Part shown: positions 54,064 to 63,131 of the stretch, in pieces
Position numbering within the stretch: the first letter of the stretch is position 1
How the letters are laid out: each line of letters begins with the position of its first letter
Source of the DNA: Coprococcus phoceensis
GTDB taxonomy: Bacteria; Bacillota; Clostridia; Lachnospirales; Lachnospiraceae
DNA: 64,000 nt
NCBI RefSeq assembly: GCF_900104635.1
Contig: NZ_FNWC01000007.1
Location: 1,277,421-1,341,420 of the forward strand
Direction of reading: 5' to 3'
Notes under the pieces: model-generated
The model's database searches: none
What the model was told of the DNA's origin: nothing
The model's input: only the letters and a program-made list of their open reading frames with translations
Translations under genes and position numbers: made by a program

Positions 54064-54090
54064 TTTTATTTTCCTCCTAAATTCTTCTAC

Positions 54091-54855
54091 TTAATTCCAA
54101 TTATTTGACGGGCGACGTCTGATAGAGCGCACTACAAAACCATCTGTCGATGTGCCTGTCTGTGCTGCAATTGCAGCTGTAATCACTGCCACTAATTCCA
54201 AATCGTCTACATACTCTGTATCTTCTTCTGCCGTCTCTGCAACTACAGGTGTCGCTGTCTGAACCGGCTGCGGACTCTTCTTTGTGAATTTCTCCACAAA
54301 TGGTGGAATATATTTGATCAACGAAATCAAAAATGCCAGGAAAATCAAGACAACAAATACTGTTCCCATACCTAATACCGTATTCAATCCTGCTTTTTCT
54401 AAAATCTCTGCTGTCGTGTATTTTGCTGAAACATCCATAGACTCTAAGTTCAAGTCTTCATCAAACTTAAATTCAATCGTCGCATCTCTGTCTTCATATT
54501 CTGCCAATGTAGAAACAGAAAGTTCTTTATCGGATGCTTCAAACTCATATTCACCATGTTTTACATAAGAGCCACACTCTTTTTCAGCTCCCTCCCACGC
54601 ATCAAGCATAGACAGGAAATTATCCCCCTCAATTGGAAGTCCTGACTGCATCATCGTGTAATCCAGCTGGTAGTCTGAAAGAGATCTAAATTGCTCAAAC
54701 CCTTCTTTTCCCATCTGGGAAAAACTAGTGATAAGTGTCTCTGTTATCTGTTGTGCTGCAGATTCATCATATTCGGTGTCTGCTTTCTGGGAACACCCTG
54801 CAAAACTAAGCGATGCTGCCAAAACACATACTATTAAGCTCATTCTTTTCTTCAC
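54091..54855 (-). CDS. Lipoprotein fused to an OadG-type membrane subunit
   Basis: A 254-residue protein. A lipoprotein signal peptide ends with LSFAGC, predicting lipid attachment at Cys20. Residues ~25-150 form an extracytoplasmic domain (DEDLNLESMDVSAKYTTAEI). Then an OadG-like helix (GMGTVFVVLIFLAFLISLIKYI, about 158-180) precedes a cytoplasmic tail that ends VAVITAAIAAQTGTSTDGFVVRSIRRRPSNNWN, typical of OadG/MmdD delta subunits. OadG links the carboxyltransferase and OadB. The extra lipoprotein domain is unusual for that family. Confidence 0.88.
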   Translation of the reverse strand: MKKRMSLIVCVLAASLSFAGCSQKADTEYDESAAQQITETLITSFSQMGKEGFEQFRSLSDYQLDYTMMQSGLPIEGDNFLSMLDAWEGAEKECGSYVKHGEYEFEASDKELSVSTLAEYEDRDATIEFKFDEDLNLESMDVSAKYTTAEILEKAGLNTVLGMGTVFVVLIFLAFLISLIKYIPPFVEKFTKKSPQPVQTATPVVAETAEEDTEYVDDLELVAVITAAIAAQTGTSTDGFVVRSIRRRPSNNWN

Positions 54856-54869
54856 TTTGCCTCACCTCA

Positions 54870-56306
54870 CTAAACCGTTCCGTGTTTTTTTGCCGGGCGG
54901 TCTTCTCTCTTTGTGAACAGCATCTCAAATGCACCTATCAAATATTTTCTTGTATCTGCAGGTTCAATGATCGTGTCTACATAGCCACGTCTTGCCGCAG
55001 ATATCGGACTTGACTGAATCTCTCTGTATTCTGAAGCCTTTGCATTGATTGTCTCTGCATCCGAATCCGCATACATAATTTTTGCTGCCAATGTCGAATC
55101 CATCATTCCAATCTCTGCTGTTGGCCATGCGTATACCATATCAGCCCCGATAGATTTGCTGTTCATTGTCACATAAGCACTTCCATATGCTTTTCCAATA
55201 ATCAAATTTACTTTTGGTACTGTTGCATTTGCAAATGCATAAGTTAATTTTGCCGCTTCTCTTGCAAGCGATTTTTCAGAACATTTGCTCGCCTCAAATC
55301 CTGTCACATTTGTAAGGGTTACAACCGGGATATTGAATGCATCACAGAAGTTCACAAAATCAGCCGCTTTCTTACATCCGCGTACAGACAATGTTCCGCC
55401 AAATTCCTGCACGGCGTTGCCTTCTTCATCATATATCTTCGCGCGATTTGCAACGGCTCCGATTGTCATTCCATTCAAGCGGATAAAACCGGTCACCATA
55501 TCTTTTCCGTATTCTTTCTTTGTCTCAAAGAATACATTGTCATCAGATACTAAAGCAAGAACGATAGAAGTATCCTCGACTGCATTGTCAATACCTTCAC
55601 AAACACGATTCAAATCATCCAGACACTCATCATAAGACGCATCATCTTCATTGTTTGTTGGAAGCATGCATACTAAAGAACGAATCTGTCCAAGGATCTC
55701 CTCCTCTGTTCCAACTCCATCAACCAAACCGGATTCTTCGCTTTGGAATTTTGCAGATGAAGTGTCACATTTTGAAACCTCATTTCCTGCAATTGCATTT
55801 GGAGCATTTAAAAATAATTTCCCATTTCCTTCCATAAAAGTAAAATCAGTCATCGCAGATGCAACGGCAAGTCCACCACCGCATTTTCCAAAAACTGCTG
55901 TAATCTGTGGAATCACCCCAGATGCCATAGCCTGTTTCATATAAAGGCTGCCAAATCCATTCAATGCATCCGTTGCCTCTTGAAGTCTTAATCCTGCGCA
56001 GTCTACAAGACCAATAACCGGTGCTCCCATCTTCATTGCCATATCATAAATATTGGCAATCTTCTTTGCGTGCATCTCTCCGATCGCTCCTTTTAAAACA
56101 GAAGCATCCTGGCTGTATACGTACACCAAATTGCCATCAATCACTCCATAACCTGTGATGACACCATCAGCCGGAGTCTCTTTCTCCTGCATGTTAAAGT
56201 CGGTTGTTCTTGCTGTAACTGCGCCACCGATTTCAACAAAGCTTCCTTCGTCAAGTAAAGTGGCAATTCTTGTACTTGCGAGGTTTTTAGATATTGTGTT
56301 GCTCAT
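54870..56306 (-). CDS. Acyl-CoA carboxyltransferase (MmdA/PCCB-like)
   Basis: Crotonase-fold biotin-dependent carboxyltransferase, 478 residues. Motifs: GLVDCAGLRLQEATDALNGFG, GKCGGGLAVASAMTDFTFMEG and GKAYGSAYVTMNSKSIGADMVYAWPTAEIGMMDS. Members act on methylmalonyl-CoA, propionyl-CoA, glutaconyl-CoA or malonyl-CoA. Substrate is undecided; no mutase or epimerase genes are in view. First gene of the five-gene operon. Confidence 0.9.
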   Translation of the reverse strand: MSNTISKNLASTRIATLLDEGSFVEIGGAVTARTTDFNMQEKETPADGVITGYGVIDGNLVYVYSQDASVLKGAIGEMHAKKIANIYDMAMKMGAPVIGLVDCAGLRLQEATDALNGFGSLYMKQAMASGVIPQITAVFGKCGGGLAVASAMTDFTFMEGNGKLFLNAPNAIAGNEVSKCDTSSAKFQSEESGLVDGVGTEEEILGQIRSLVCMLPTNNEDDASYDECLDDLNRVCEGIDNAVEDTSIVLALVSDDNVFFETKKEYGKDMVTGFIRLNGMTIGAVANRAKIYDEEGNAVQEFGGTLSVRGCKKAADFVNFCDAFNIPVVTLTNVTGFEASKCSEKSLAREAAKLTYAFANATVPKVNLIIGKAYGSAYVTMNSKSIGADMVYAWPTAEIGMMDSTLAAKIMYADSDAETINAKASEYREIQSSPISAARRGYVDTIIEPADTRKYLIGAFEMLFTKREDRPAKKHGTV

Positions 56307-56367
56307 AAATCTAGTCCTCCATTTTTATATATTTTTTAAAAGTTAAACCAATTTTCTGCCAATTTTA

Positions 56368-56396
56368 ATTATATCTTATATTTTTAGAAATAGCAA
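56368..56396 (-). promoter_or_regulatory. Promoter of the carboxyltransferase/oad operon
   Basis: Minus strand TTGCTA (56396-56391), 17 bases, TATAAT (56373-56368). Divergent from the pepP promoter, 59 bases away. A leader of about 55 A/T-rich bases precedes the first gene. Confidence 0.85.
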
Positions 56397-56454
56397 TTCT
56401 TTTTCCATAATATTTGATATTTTTTTCACATACCCTACTTTCTAAAAAAAACAT

Positions 56455-56483
56455 TTGTACCTGTCTTTCGTTTATGCTACAAT
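56455..56483 (+). promoter_or_regulatory. Promoter of the aminopeptidase-POT operon
   Basis: Plus strand TTGTAC (56455-56460), 17 bases, TACAAT (56478-56483) with an upstream TG (extended -10). The coding start is about 50 bases on. Confidence 0.82.
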
Positions 56484-56533
56484 TCAACTTACGGGATAAT
56501 AATTTACTAAATTACTTTAAGGAGGTATTCGGA

Positions 56534-58321
56534 TTGAACGTATCAGACAGAATAGCGAAGCTTCGTTCCTTTATGGAAGAAAAACATATCGATGCTTATG
56601 TTGTGCCATCTGCAGATAATCACCAAAGTGAATATGTCGGTGAACATTTTAAATCCAGAGAATTTATCACTGGTTTTACAGGTTCATCGGGAACCGCTGT
56701 AATCACAAAAGATGCTGCAGGTCTTTGGACAGACGGACGTTATTTTATTCAGGCGGAAGCTCAGCTTGCCGGGAGTGGTGTAACACTCTATCGCATGGGT
56801 AACGCGGGAGTTCCAACTGTCTCGGAGTATCTTGACTCTGTACTCCCTGAAAATGGGACTTTAGGATTTGACGGACGTGTCATCGCTATGCAGGAAGGAA
56901 AAGATTTCGCAGAACAATTTTCTTATAAGAATATCCGTATTGAATACTCTTACGACCTTGTGGATGCCGTTTGGGAAGAACGGCCAAGCCTTGCAGCCGA
57001 ACCTGTATTTTTACTGGATGAAAAATTTTCCGGTGAAGCCACAACTTCCAAACTCTCTCGCTTGAGAGATGCAATGAAGGAAAACGGTGCTGACGTACAT
57101 GTTTTAACTACATTGGACGATATTGCATGGCTTCTTAATATCAGAGGAAACGATGTAATGTATTCTCCTCTTGTTCTAAGTTATGCTGTAATCACAATGA
57201 ATGAAGTACATTTATTTATAGATGAAAGCAGACTAGATGAACATGTAAAATCAGAACTTAAAAAGGATAATGTTGTTTTCCATCCATATAATGACATTTA
57301 TACTTTTGTAAAAGACTTTGATTCTAATAACACAGTCCTGATTGACCCTGCAAGAATCAATTATGCTTTGTATAATAATATCCCGGATAGTACAAAAAAA
57401 GTTGAAAAGACCAATCCTACTATTTTATATAAAGCAATGAAGAATGATGTAGAAATTGAAAACATCAAAAAAGCACATGTAAAGGATGGCGTTGCTCATA
57501 CGAAATTCATGTATTGGTTAAAAACAAGCCTTGGCAAAGAAAAGATGACTGAGATGAGTGCATCAGACAAACTTGAAAATCTGCGCGCCCAACAGGAAGG
57601 TTTCTTATGGCCTAGTTTTGAGCCAATCTGCGCATTCAAGGCAAACGCTGCAATGTGTCACTACACTTCTTCCGCAGAGACAGACTGTGAGTTGACAGCC
57701 GGAAATCTGTTCTTAACAGACACTGGTGGAAATTACTATGAAGGTTCCACAGATATTACAAGAACTGTTGCTTTAGGAGAGATCAATGATGAGTTGAAAC
57801 TTCATTTCACAACAGTTTTAAGAAGTATGATGAACCTGTCAAGAGCCAAATTTTTGTATGGCTGCTGCGGTTATAATCTTGATGTATTAGCCCGTCAGCC
57901 AATGTGGGAATTAGGTCTTGATTACAATCACGGTACCGGACACGGCGTTGGTTATCTTCTAAATATCCACGAAGGACCTACCGGTTTTAGATGGCGCATT
58001 CGCGGACATGAAGCGCATCCGTTGGAAGCCGGCATGGTGATTACAGATGAACCTGGTATTTATATCGAGGGTTCTCATGGTATCCGTACCGAAAATGAAT
58101 TAGTAGTACGAAAAGGTGAAGAGACTGAGTATGGACAGTTCATGTACTTTGAGCCAATCACCTATGTACCTATTGATTTGGATGCAATCAATCCAGATCT
58201 TCTGAGGGAAGATGAAAAAGCCTGGCTGAATGCATATCATAAGCAAGTTTATGATATCATCGCTCCTCATCTGACAAAAGAGGAAGAAGAATGGCTTCGC
58301 ATCTACACGAGAGAAATTTAA
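56534..58321 (+). CDS. Aminopeptidase P family (Xaa-Pro aminopeptidase)
   Basis: Dinuclear metal peptidase (M24B) that removes residues before proline. The 595-residue protein has two N-terminal creatinase-type domains and the catalytic domain with DTGGNYYEGSTDITRT, GTGHGVGYLLNIHEGP, ITDEPGIYIEG and IRTENELV supplying Asp, His and Glu ligands. The TTG at 56534 is eight bases after AAGGAGG; a frame back to 56414 would translate the promoter. Encoded with a peptide transporter. Confidence 0.93.
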   Translation: MNVSDRIAKLRSFMEEKHIDAYVVPSADNHQSEYVGEHFKSREFITGFTGSSGTAVITKDAAGLWTDGRYFIQAEAQLAGSGVTLYRMGNAGVPTVSEYLDSVLPENGTLGFDGRVIAMQEGKDFAEQFSYKNIRIEYSYDLVDAVWEERPSLAAEPVFLLDEKFSGEATTSKLSRLRDAMKENGADVHVLTTLDDIAWLLNIRGNDVMYSPLVLSYAVITMNEVHLFIDESRLDEHVKSELKKDNVVFHPYNDIYTFVKDFDSNNTVLIDPARINYALYNNIPDSTKKVEKTNPTILYKAMKNDVEIENIKKAHVKDGVAHTKFMYWLKTSLGKEKMTEMSASDKLENLRAQQEGFLWPSFEPICAFKANAAMCHYTSSAETDCELTAGNLFLTDTGGNYYEGSTDITRTVALGEINDELKLHFTTVLRSMMNLSRAKFLYGCCGYNLDVLARQPMWELGLDYNHGTGHGVGYLLNIHEGPTGFRWRIRGHEAHPLEAGMVITDEPGIYIEGSHGIRTENELVVRKGEETEYGQFMYFEPITYVPIDLDAINPDLLREDEKAWLNAYHKQVYDIIAPHLTKEEEEWLRIYTREI

Positions 58322-58348
58322 AATAACTTTATTTGGAGGACTTTATTT

Positions 58349-59722
58349 ATGGGAACAGCAAAAAAAGCAAAATATCCGATTGGATTTTACATTTGTTGTA
58401 TCACTTACACATTTGAACGTTTTGCGTTCTATGGTACAAAACCGCTTTTAGCCTTATTCCTTGCTGCATCTGTAGCAGAAGGCGGTATCGGAGTAACTAA
58501 AGCACAGGCTGGTGAAATCGCAGTTTGGCTTACTTCACTTACATACATCACACCAATTATCGGAGGATGGTTAAGCGACCGTTTCTTAGGTGCCAGATAT
58601 GCCGTTACACTTGGATGTATCATCATGGGTCTTGGATATTTCTGCGGATGGCAGGCACACAGCGTACCTATGGTATGGGTAATGATTTTAGTCGTATCTA
58701 TCGGTACTGCATTCTTCAAGGGAAACCTTGCTGCTATTATCGGACGTCTGTTTGATGACCAGGATTTACTGGATTCAGCATTTTCTATCCAGTATTCATT
58801 CGTTAACATTGGTTCTTTCTTTGGATCTATGATCTGTGCAACATTATATATGTACACATTTAAGCAAGGACAGATGTTAGGTTTCCGTCAGGTATTCTTA
58901 CTTAGCGGTATTCTTGTAATCATCGGTGGTATTTTCTTTACACTTTGCTATGGAAAATTACAGGGACAGGGTATCAAGCCATTTAAATATCTTACAGATA
59001 CAAACGGAAATGTAATCGGTGAAGTAAAGAAAGAAAAGAAAGAAAAATCAACAGCTCCACTTACATCAAAAGAGAAGAAAAACGTATGGGCTATCGTCTT
59101 GGTATCTGCCATCTCAATTATTTTCTGGCTGGCTTACTATCAGCAGGACGTTGTTCTTACATTCTACTTACAGGATTATGTAAACAGAGACCTTGGTTTC
59201 TTCGAACTTTCGCCAGCTCACTTAACAACAACATGGAATGGTCTGTTATGTATCGTTCTCAGTTTGGCAGCTGCTAAATTGTGGGCAAAATTAGCAAAAA
59301 GACCTCAAGGTGACTTGTCAATGTTCAGCAAAATCACTCTTGCATTTGTATTCTTGGGAATCTCTTACATTATGCTTGTAATGACAGAGTTAACAAGAGG
59401 TGTTGGTGCTCCATCTTCTGTAAAAGGTAATGTAATGTGGATCTTCTTATTCGGAATCTTCCTTACAATCGGTGAGATTTGCTTCTCCCCACTTGGAAAC
59501 TCTTTCGTAAGTAAGTATGCTCCAAAGAAATACTTATCTGTATTGATGGGTGTTTGGACTTTAGCAACATTCTTTGCAAACTTAATCAACGGTCAATTCC
59601 AGAAAATCGTTGAAAAAATGGGTATTATGCCAGTATTCGTAACATTTGCAATCGTTGCATTCATCTGTGCGGTTGTTATGTTCTTACTGACAAAACCATT
59701 AAACAAGTTAACAGAAGAATAA
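58349..59722 (+). CDS. POT/PTR-family proton-coupled peptide transporter
   Basis: A 457-residue major-facilitator protein with 12 or more helices. The family signature is YTFERFAFYGTKPLLALFL (ExxERFxYY-like), and GGWLSDRFLGARYAV and FKGNLAAIIGRLF follow. A Lys-rich loop (KKEKKEKSTAPLTSKEKK) separates halves. It takes up di- and tripeptides with protons. It follows the aminopeptidase gene by 27 bases, so import and hydrolysis are coupled. Confidence 0.93.
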   Translation: MGTAKKAKYPIGFYICCITYTFERFAFYGTKPLLALFLAASVAEGGIGVTKAQAGEIAVWLTSLTYITPIIGGWLSDRFLGARYAVTLGCIIMGLGYFCGWQAHSVPMVWVMILVVSIGTAFFKGNLAAIIGRLFDDQDLLDSAFSIQYSFVNIGSFFGSMICATLYMYTFKQGQMLGFRQVFLLSGILVIIGGIFFTLCYGKLQGQGIKPFKYLTDTNGNVIGEVKKEKKEKSTAPLTSKEKKNVWAIVLVSAISIIFWLAYYQQDVVLTFYLQDYVNRDLGFFELSPAHLTTTWNGLLCIVLSLAAAKLWAKLAKRPQGDLSMFSKITLAFVFLGISYIMLVMTELTRGVGAPSSVKGNVMWIFLFGIFLTIGEICFSPLGNSFVSKYAPKKYLSVLMGVWTLATFFANLINGQFQKIVEKMGIMPVFVTFAIVAFICAVVMFLLTKPLNKLTEE

Positions 59723-59732
59723 GTTTCCATAC

Positions 59733-59772
59733 AAAAAACTGGTTTGAAAATAAAATTCAAACCAGTTTTTTT
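59733..59772. terminator. Bidirectional terminator between the POT gene and leuA
   Basis: A 16-base-pair stem, ACTGGTTTGAA with flanking A/T, arms 59733-59748 and 59756-59771, with a seven-base loop and U runs on both strands. Confidence 0.93.
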
Positions 59773-59784
59773 CATATTTTTGAT

Positions 59785-61776
59785 TTATTCCTTTCGATTC
59801 CGATACTGCACAGGCGTCATATCATATGCCTTTTTAAATAATCTGTTAAAATGCTCTACATTCTGATATCCAACTGCCAATGCTACTTTTTCTACAGTCA
59901 TGTTTCCTGTCTTCAACAAATTCTTTGCTTTTTTCATTCTTGCTTTTTTAACGATTTCTCCAAATGTCATACCTGATTTTTCCTTAATATATTTTGACAA
60001 ATACGGCTTTGATAAAAAGAATTTTTCAGAAAGATCATCTAAAGTCACATGCAAATAATTCGCCTGGATATAATTCAAAATTTCTATCATTCTCTCCTCT
60101 TTTTCGTCGTTAGCATGCTGTATCTCTTCAATTTTATTTACCGCAACGGTCAATGCCTCTATAGATGCCTTGATGATATCTGCATCAATTCCAACTCCCC
60201 AGTATACCTTTCCTTTACAGTTTACCCCTACATATGCCACTGCCTTTGACGACGAGCCTTTAGTAAGAGAATGTTCTTCATAAAAAGATAACTCGTAACC
60301 GATATTAAAATATTGTTTGATTGCATTGCTGACAGCATCCAACCGTCCATTTCCAACACCCATCATCACATATTTTCTGCCATCATAGCCAATAGTCACA
60401 TCTGCTTTCATTCCATCTCCCTGTTCAAAATGGCATTCATCAATTGCAAACGTATTTTTGACATGAATATAATTCTCTTCAAAAATATGATAAATCCATT
60501 CCGGAGTAAGTTCTTTATGCGCCTTGTCTGACACATCCTTCACAAGATAACCAACTTCCTCCCGCATTTTTTCTGGAAGACTAATTCCAAAACTTTGTTT
60601 TAATATGTAGTTTACGCCGCCTTTTCCTGACTGGCTGTTAATGCGAATCACATCTGAATCATATTCTCTTCCAACATCTTTTGGGTCAATCGGAAGATAT
60701 GGAACTGTCCAATGGGCGCGCTCTTTTTCTTCTCTATATGCCATTCCTTTCGCAATTGCATCTTGATGCGATCCCGAAAATGCAGTAAATACCAATTCTC
60801 CAGCATATGGCTGTCTTTCGTACACATGCATTCTTGTCAGTCTCTCGTATTTTTCACAAATCTCTCCCATATTTGAAAAATCAAGTTTTGGATCCACGCC
60901 ATGAGAAAACATATTCATCGCCAGTGTGATGATATCCACATTTCCTGTTCGCTCTCCATTTCCAAATAAGGTTCCCTCGATTCTATCAGCTCCTGCAAGC
61001 ACACCAAGTTCTGCATCACAGACTCCGCATCCTCTGTCATTATGTGGATGCAGACATAAGATCACATTCTCTCTGTACAGCAGATTTTTACTCATATACT
61101 CTACCTGTGTTGCAAACACATGCGGCATTGCATTTTCAACAGTTGTCGGAAGATTGATGATGACTTTATTATCTTTCGTCGGTCTCCACTCTTCCAACAC
61201 TGCATTGCACACCTCCAATGCATAATCAACCTCGGTTCCAGGAAAGCTCTCTGGGCTGTATTGAAATGTAAAGTTTCCTTCTGTCTCATCCGCAAGTTTT
61301 TTTAACAGTTTTGCACCGTCGATTGCAATCTGCTTTACTTCTTCTTTTGATTTTTTGAACACCTGCTCTCGTTGCGCTACCGATGTCGAATTATATAAAT
61401 GAATTACTGCATGCGGTGCTCCTTTGACTGCCTCAAATGTCTTCTTGATGATATGTTCACGCGCCTGCGTCAGAACCTGAATCGTCACATCATCCGGAAT
61501 CATATTCTGCTCAATCAAGGTTCGCAGAAACTGATACTCTGTCTCTGAAGCTGCCGGAAAACCAACTTCAATCTCTTTGAATCCAATTGCTAAAAGCATC
61601 TGAAAAAATTCTATCTTTTCTTCCAAACTCATCGGCTCAATCAGTGCCTGATTTCCATCTCGCAGATCCACACTGCACCAAATCGGCGCTTTGTCAATAT
61701 AATCTTTTTTTACCCAATCATAGCTGATTTCAGGCGGCATAAAATAACTTCTCTCATATTTTTCAAAATTCTTCAT
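59785..61776 (-). CDS. leuA: 2-isopropylmalate synthase fused to a C-terminal AraC-type DNA-binding domain
   Basis: Condenses acetyl-CoA with 2-oxoisovalerate, first step of leucine synthesis. The 663 residues comprise a TIM-barrel catalytic domain (DLRDGNQAL at 37-45, HPHNDRG at 243-249, [10 protein letters not shown] at 272-281), a LeuA allosteric domain (about 435-552) and an AraC/XylS domain (about 561-661) with helix-turn-helices at 577-605 ([20 protein letters not shown]) and 626-659 ([20 protein letters not shown]). The fusion is in one continuous frame. The ATG at 61776 follows AAAGGGG; the longer frame to 61806 has no site. Upstream are paired 17-base inverted repeats. Confidence 0.96.
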   Translation of the reverse strand: MKNFEKYERSYFMPPEISYDWVKKDYIDKAPIWCSVDLRDGNQALIEPMSLEEKIEFFQMLLAIGFKEIEVGFPAASETEYQFLRTLIEQNMIPDDVTIQVLTQAREHIIKKTFEAVKGAPHAVIHLYNSTSVAQREQVFKKSKEEVKQIAIDGAKLLKKLADETEGNFTFQYSPESFPGTEVDYALEVCNAVLEEWRPTKDNKVIINLPTTVENAMPHVFATQVEYMSKNLLYRENVILCLHPHNDRGCGVCDAELGVLAGADRIEGTLFGNGERTGNVDIITLAMNMFSHGVDPKLDFSNMGEICEKYERLTRMHVYERQPYAGELVFTAFSGSHQDAIAKGMAYREEKERAHWTVPYLPIDPKDVGREYDSDVIRINSQSGKGGVNYILKQSFGISLPEKMREEVGYLVKDVSDKAHKELTPEWIYHIFEENYIHVKNTFAIDECHFEQGDGMKADVTIGYDGRKYVMMGVGNGRLDAVSNAIKQYFNIGYELSFYEEHSLTKGSSSKAVAYVGVNCKGKVYWGVGIDADIIKASIEALTVAVNKIEEIQHANDEKEERMIEILNYIQANYLHVTLDDLSEKFFLSKPYLSKYIKEKSGMTFGEIVKKARMKKAKNLLKTGNMTVEKVALAVGYQNVEHFNRLFKKAYDMTPVQYRNRKE

Positions 61777-61790
61777 CTTTCTTACCCCTT

Positions 61791-61807
61791 TGTTAAAATA
61801 AATCAAT
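61791..61807. repeat. Inverted repeat arm 1, leader side of leuA
   Basis: TGTTAAAATAAATCAAT, 17 bases, just upstream of the leuA ribosome binding site (within 15 bases of the start). It is a perfect reverse complement of 61874-61890. It lies downstream of the presumed promoter. Likely an operator half-site for the LeuA-AraC protein (inference). Confidence 0.85.
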
Positions 61808-61873
61808 TTTATTATCTTTATTTATCCTACCATATTTATCCATCACGCAACAGTGACAAATTTAATCATTTTT

Positions 61874-61890
61874 ATTGATTTATTTTAACA
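61874..61890. repeat. Inverted repeat arm 2, upstream of leuA
   Basis: ATTGATTTATTTTAACA, perfect reverse complement of the arm at 61791-61807. It overlaps the dacF stop codon. Arm centres are 83 bases apart, close to eight helical turns. The region between lacks a good -35 box and holds TCAC-N6-GTGA at 61843-61856. Confidence 0.85.
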
Positions 61891-63070
61891 TATACATAGT
61901 AAAGAGCTTTTGTAAGTACCATATAAATGTTTTTTGCGGCACTGACTTTGTAATTACAAGCGGATATTCCTTTATTTTAAAATCTTTCAGATAATATGTA
62001 ACACTCCCTACAGTCTCTCCTGCCTGGACGGGCGCTTTCAATGTCTTTTTAATATCAGTCTTGATATCTACTGTTTCCCCCTCCTTCAACAAAAATGGCA
62101 GTTCCTGCGTATCTGTTTTGATTTTTGTCTCTGCCATCGCCACATCAAAAATATCATCACTTTCCGGAATCCCATTTTCAACGATGATACAAGAGCTGTC
62201 CTGTTTTTGGAATACATTCTCGTATTCATATTTTTGAAGTCCATACTCCATCAATGCTTTCGTATCTTTCCATTTATAACCTTTATTGTTTGGCCACCCA
62301 CACCCTAAAAGTGCCACGATAAATGTCCTTTCTCCCTGCTTTAAAGCCCCAACATAGCAATACCCCGCATCACCTGTAAAACCAGTTTTCCCAGACAGTG
62401 CTCCATCCATCATCCCTAAAAACACATTATGATTATTACAGGAAAATTGTCGCTTTCCTTCTACATCTGTAAATGTGTGGTTCTGCGTCTGGGTTATCTC
62501 CAAAAACAGCTCTTTTTGAGGTGAAAGCTTAATACAATACCGCATGATTTTTGCCAGTTCTTCCGCTGTTGTAGAATGTTTCCCATTTTCATCAGAAGCA
62601 TCCAGACCGTTTGGTGTTATAAAATATGTATCCTTACATCCGATTTTTTCTGCTTTCTCATTCATCATTCGAGCAAATCCCTCTACTGTTCCTCCCACCT
62701 GTTCTGCAATTGCAACTGCCGAATCATTGTGTGACTCCAACATCAAAGAATATAAAAGATCACGCAGATAGAATTGTTCTCCATTTGCCATTCCCAAATG
62801 TACTCTCGGCTGTCTTGCCGCATTCTCTGACACTGTGACAATTTGATCTGGTTTTCCTTTTTCCAACGCCAAAATACAGGTCATAATCTTTGTCGTACTC
62901 GCCATTGCTTTTTGTTCATATCCATTCTTTTCAAACAAAACACGCCCACTGTCCGCATCCATAAGGACCGCTGACTGGGCGTATAATTGTTTTGGCTCCT
63001 CCTCTTTTGCATATGAGGTTATCCCAAAAAGGAGCGCACATGTCAATATAAATACTAATATCCGTTTCAC
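61880..63070 (-). CDS. dacF: D-alanyl-D-alanine carboxypeptidase (DacF-like)
   Basis: Low-molecular-weight penicillin-binding protein that trims pentapeptide side chains. Serine motif ASTTKIM, SHN in LESHNDSAVAIA, KTG in SGKTGFTGDAGYC; a C-terminal beta domain and a final amphipathic/hydrophobic segment (FIWYLQKLFTMYMLK) anchor it. The GTG at 63070 is preferred because it gives a clean signal peptide (VKRILVFILTCALLFGITSYA) after GGCGGG; an ATG at 63121 is possible. Follows scpAB, as in Bacillus and other Firmicutes. Confidence 0.92.
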   Translation of the reverse strand: MKRILVFILTCALLFGITSYAKEEEPKQLYAQSAVLMDADSGRVLFEKNGYEQKAMASTTKIMTCILALEKGKPDQIVTVSENAARQPRVHLGMANGEQFYLRDLLYSLMLESHNDSAVAIAEQVGGTVEGFARMMNEKAEKIGCKDTYFITPNGLDASDENGKHSTTAEELAKIMRYCIKLSPQKELFLEITQTQNHTFTDVEGKRQFSCNNHNVFLGMMDGALSGKTGFTGDAGYCYVGALKQGERTFIVALLGCGWPNNKGYKWKDTKALMEYGLQKYEYENVFQKQDSSCIIVENGIPESDDIFDVAMAETKIKTDTQELPFLLKEGETVDIKTDIKKTLKAPVQAGETVGSVTYYLKDFKIKEYPLVITKSVPQKTFIWYLQKLFTMYMLK

Positions 63071-63131
63071 GATGTCCCGCCTATTGATTCTTTTGTTCAA
63101 TATATGCAATGCACGAAACATCCATTCCTAT

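Noticed and set aside
53845..54108. Extremely Cys-rich open frame on the plus strand
   Set aside because: It is antisense to the Ala/Pro linker of the biotin carrier protein; GCN and CCN codons read backwards give Cys and Arg. No ribosome site or promoter.
61777..61879. Possible T-box leader for leuA
   Set aside because: The gap to dacF is only about 100 bases, without the specifier loop, T-box sequence or terminator. The inverted repeats are a better explanation for control.
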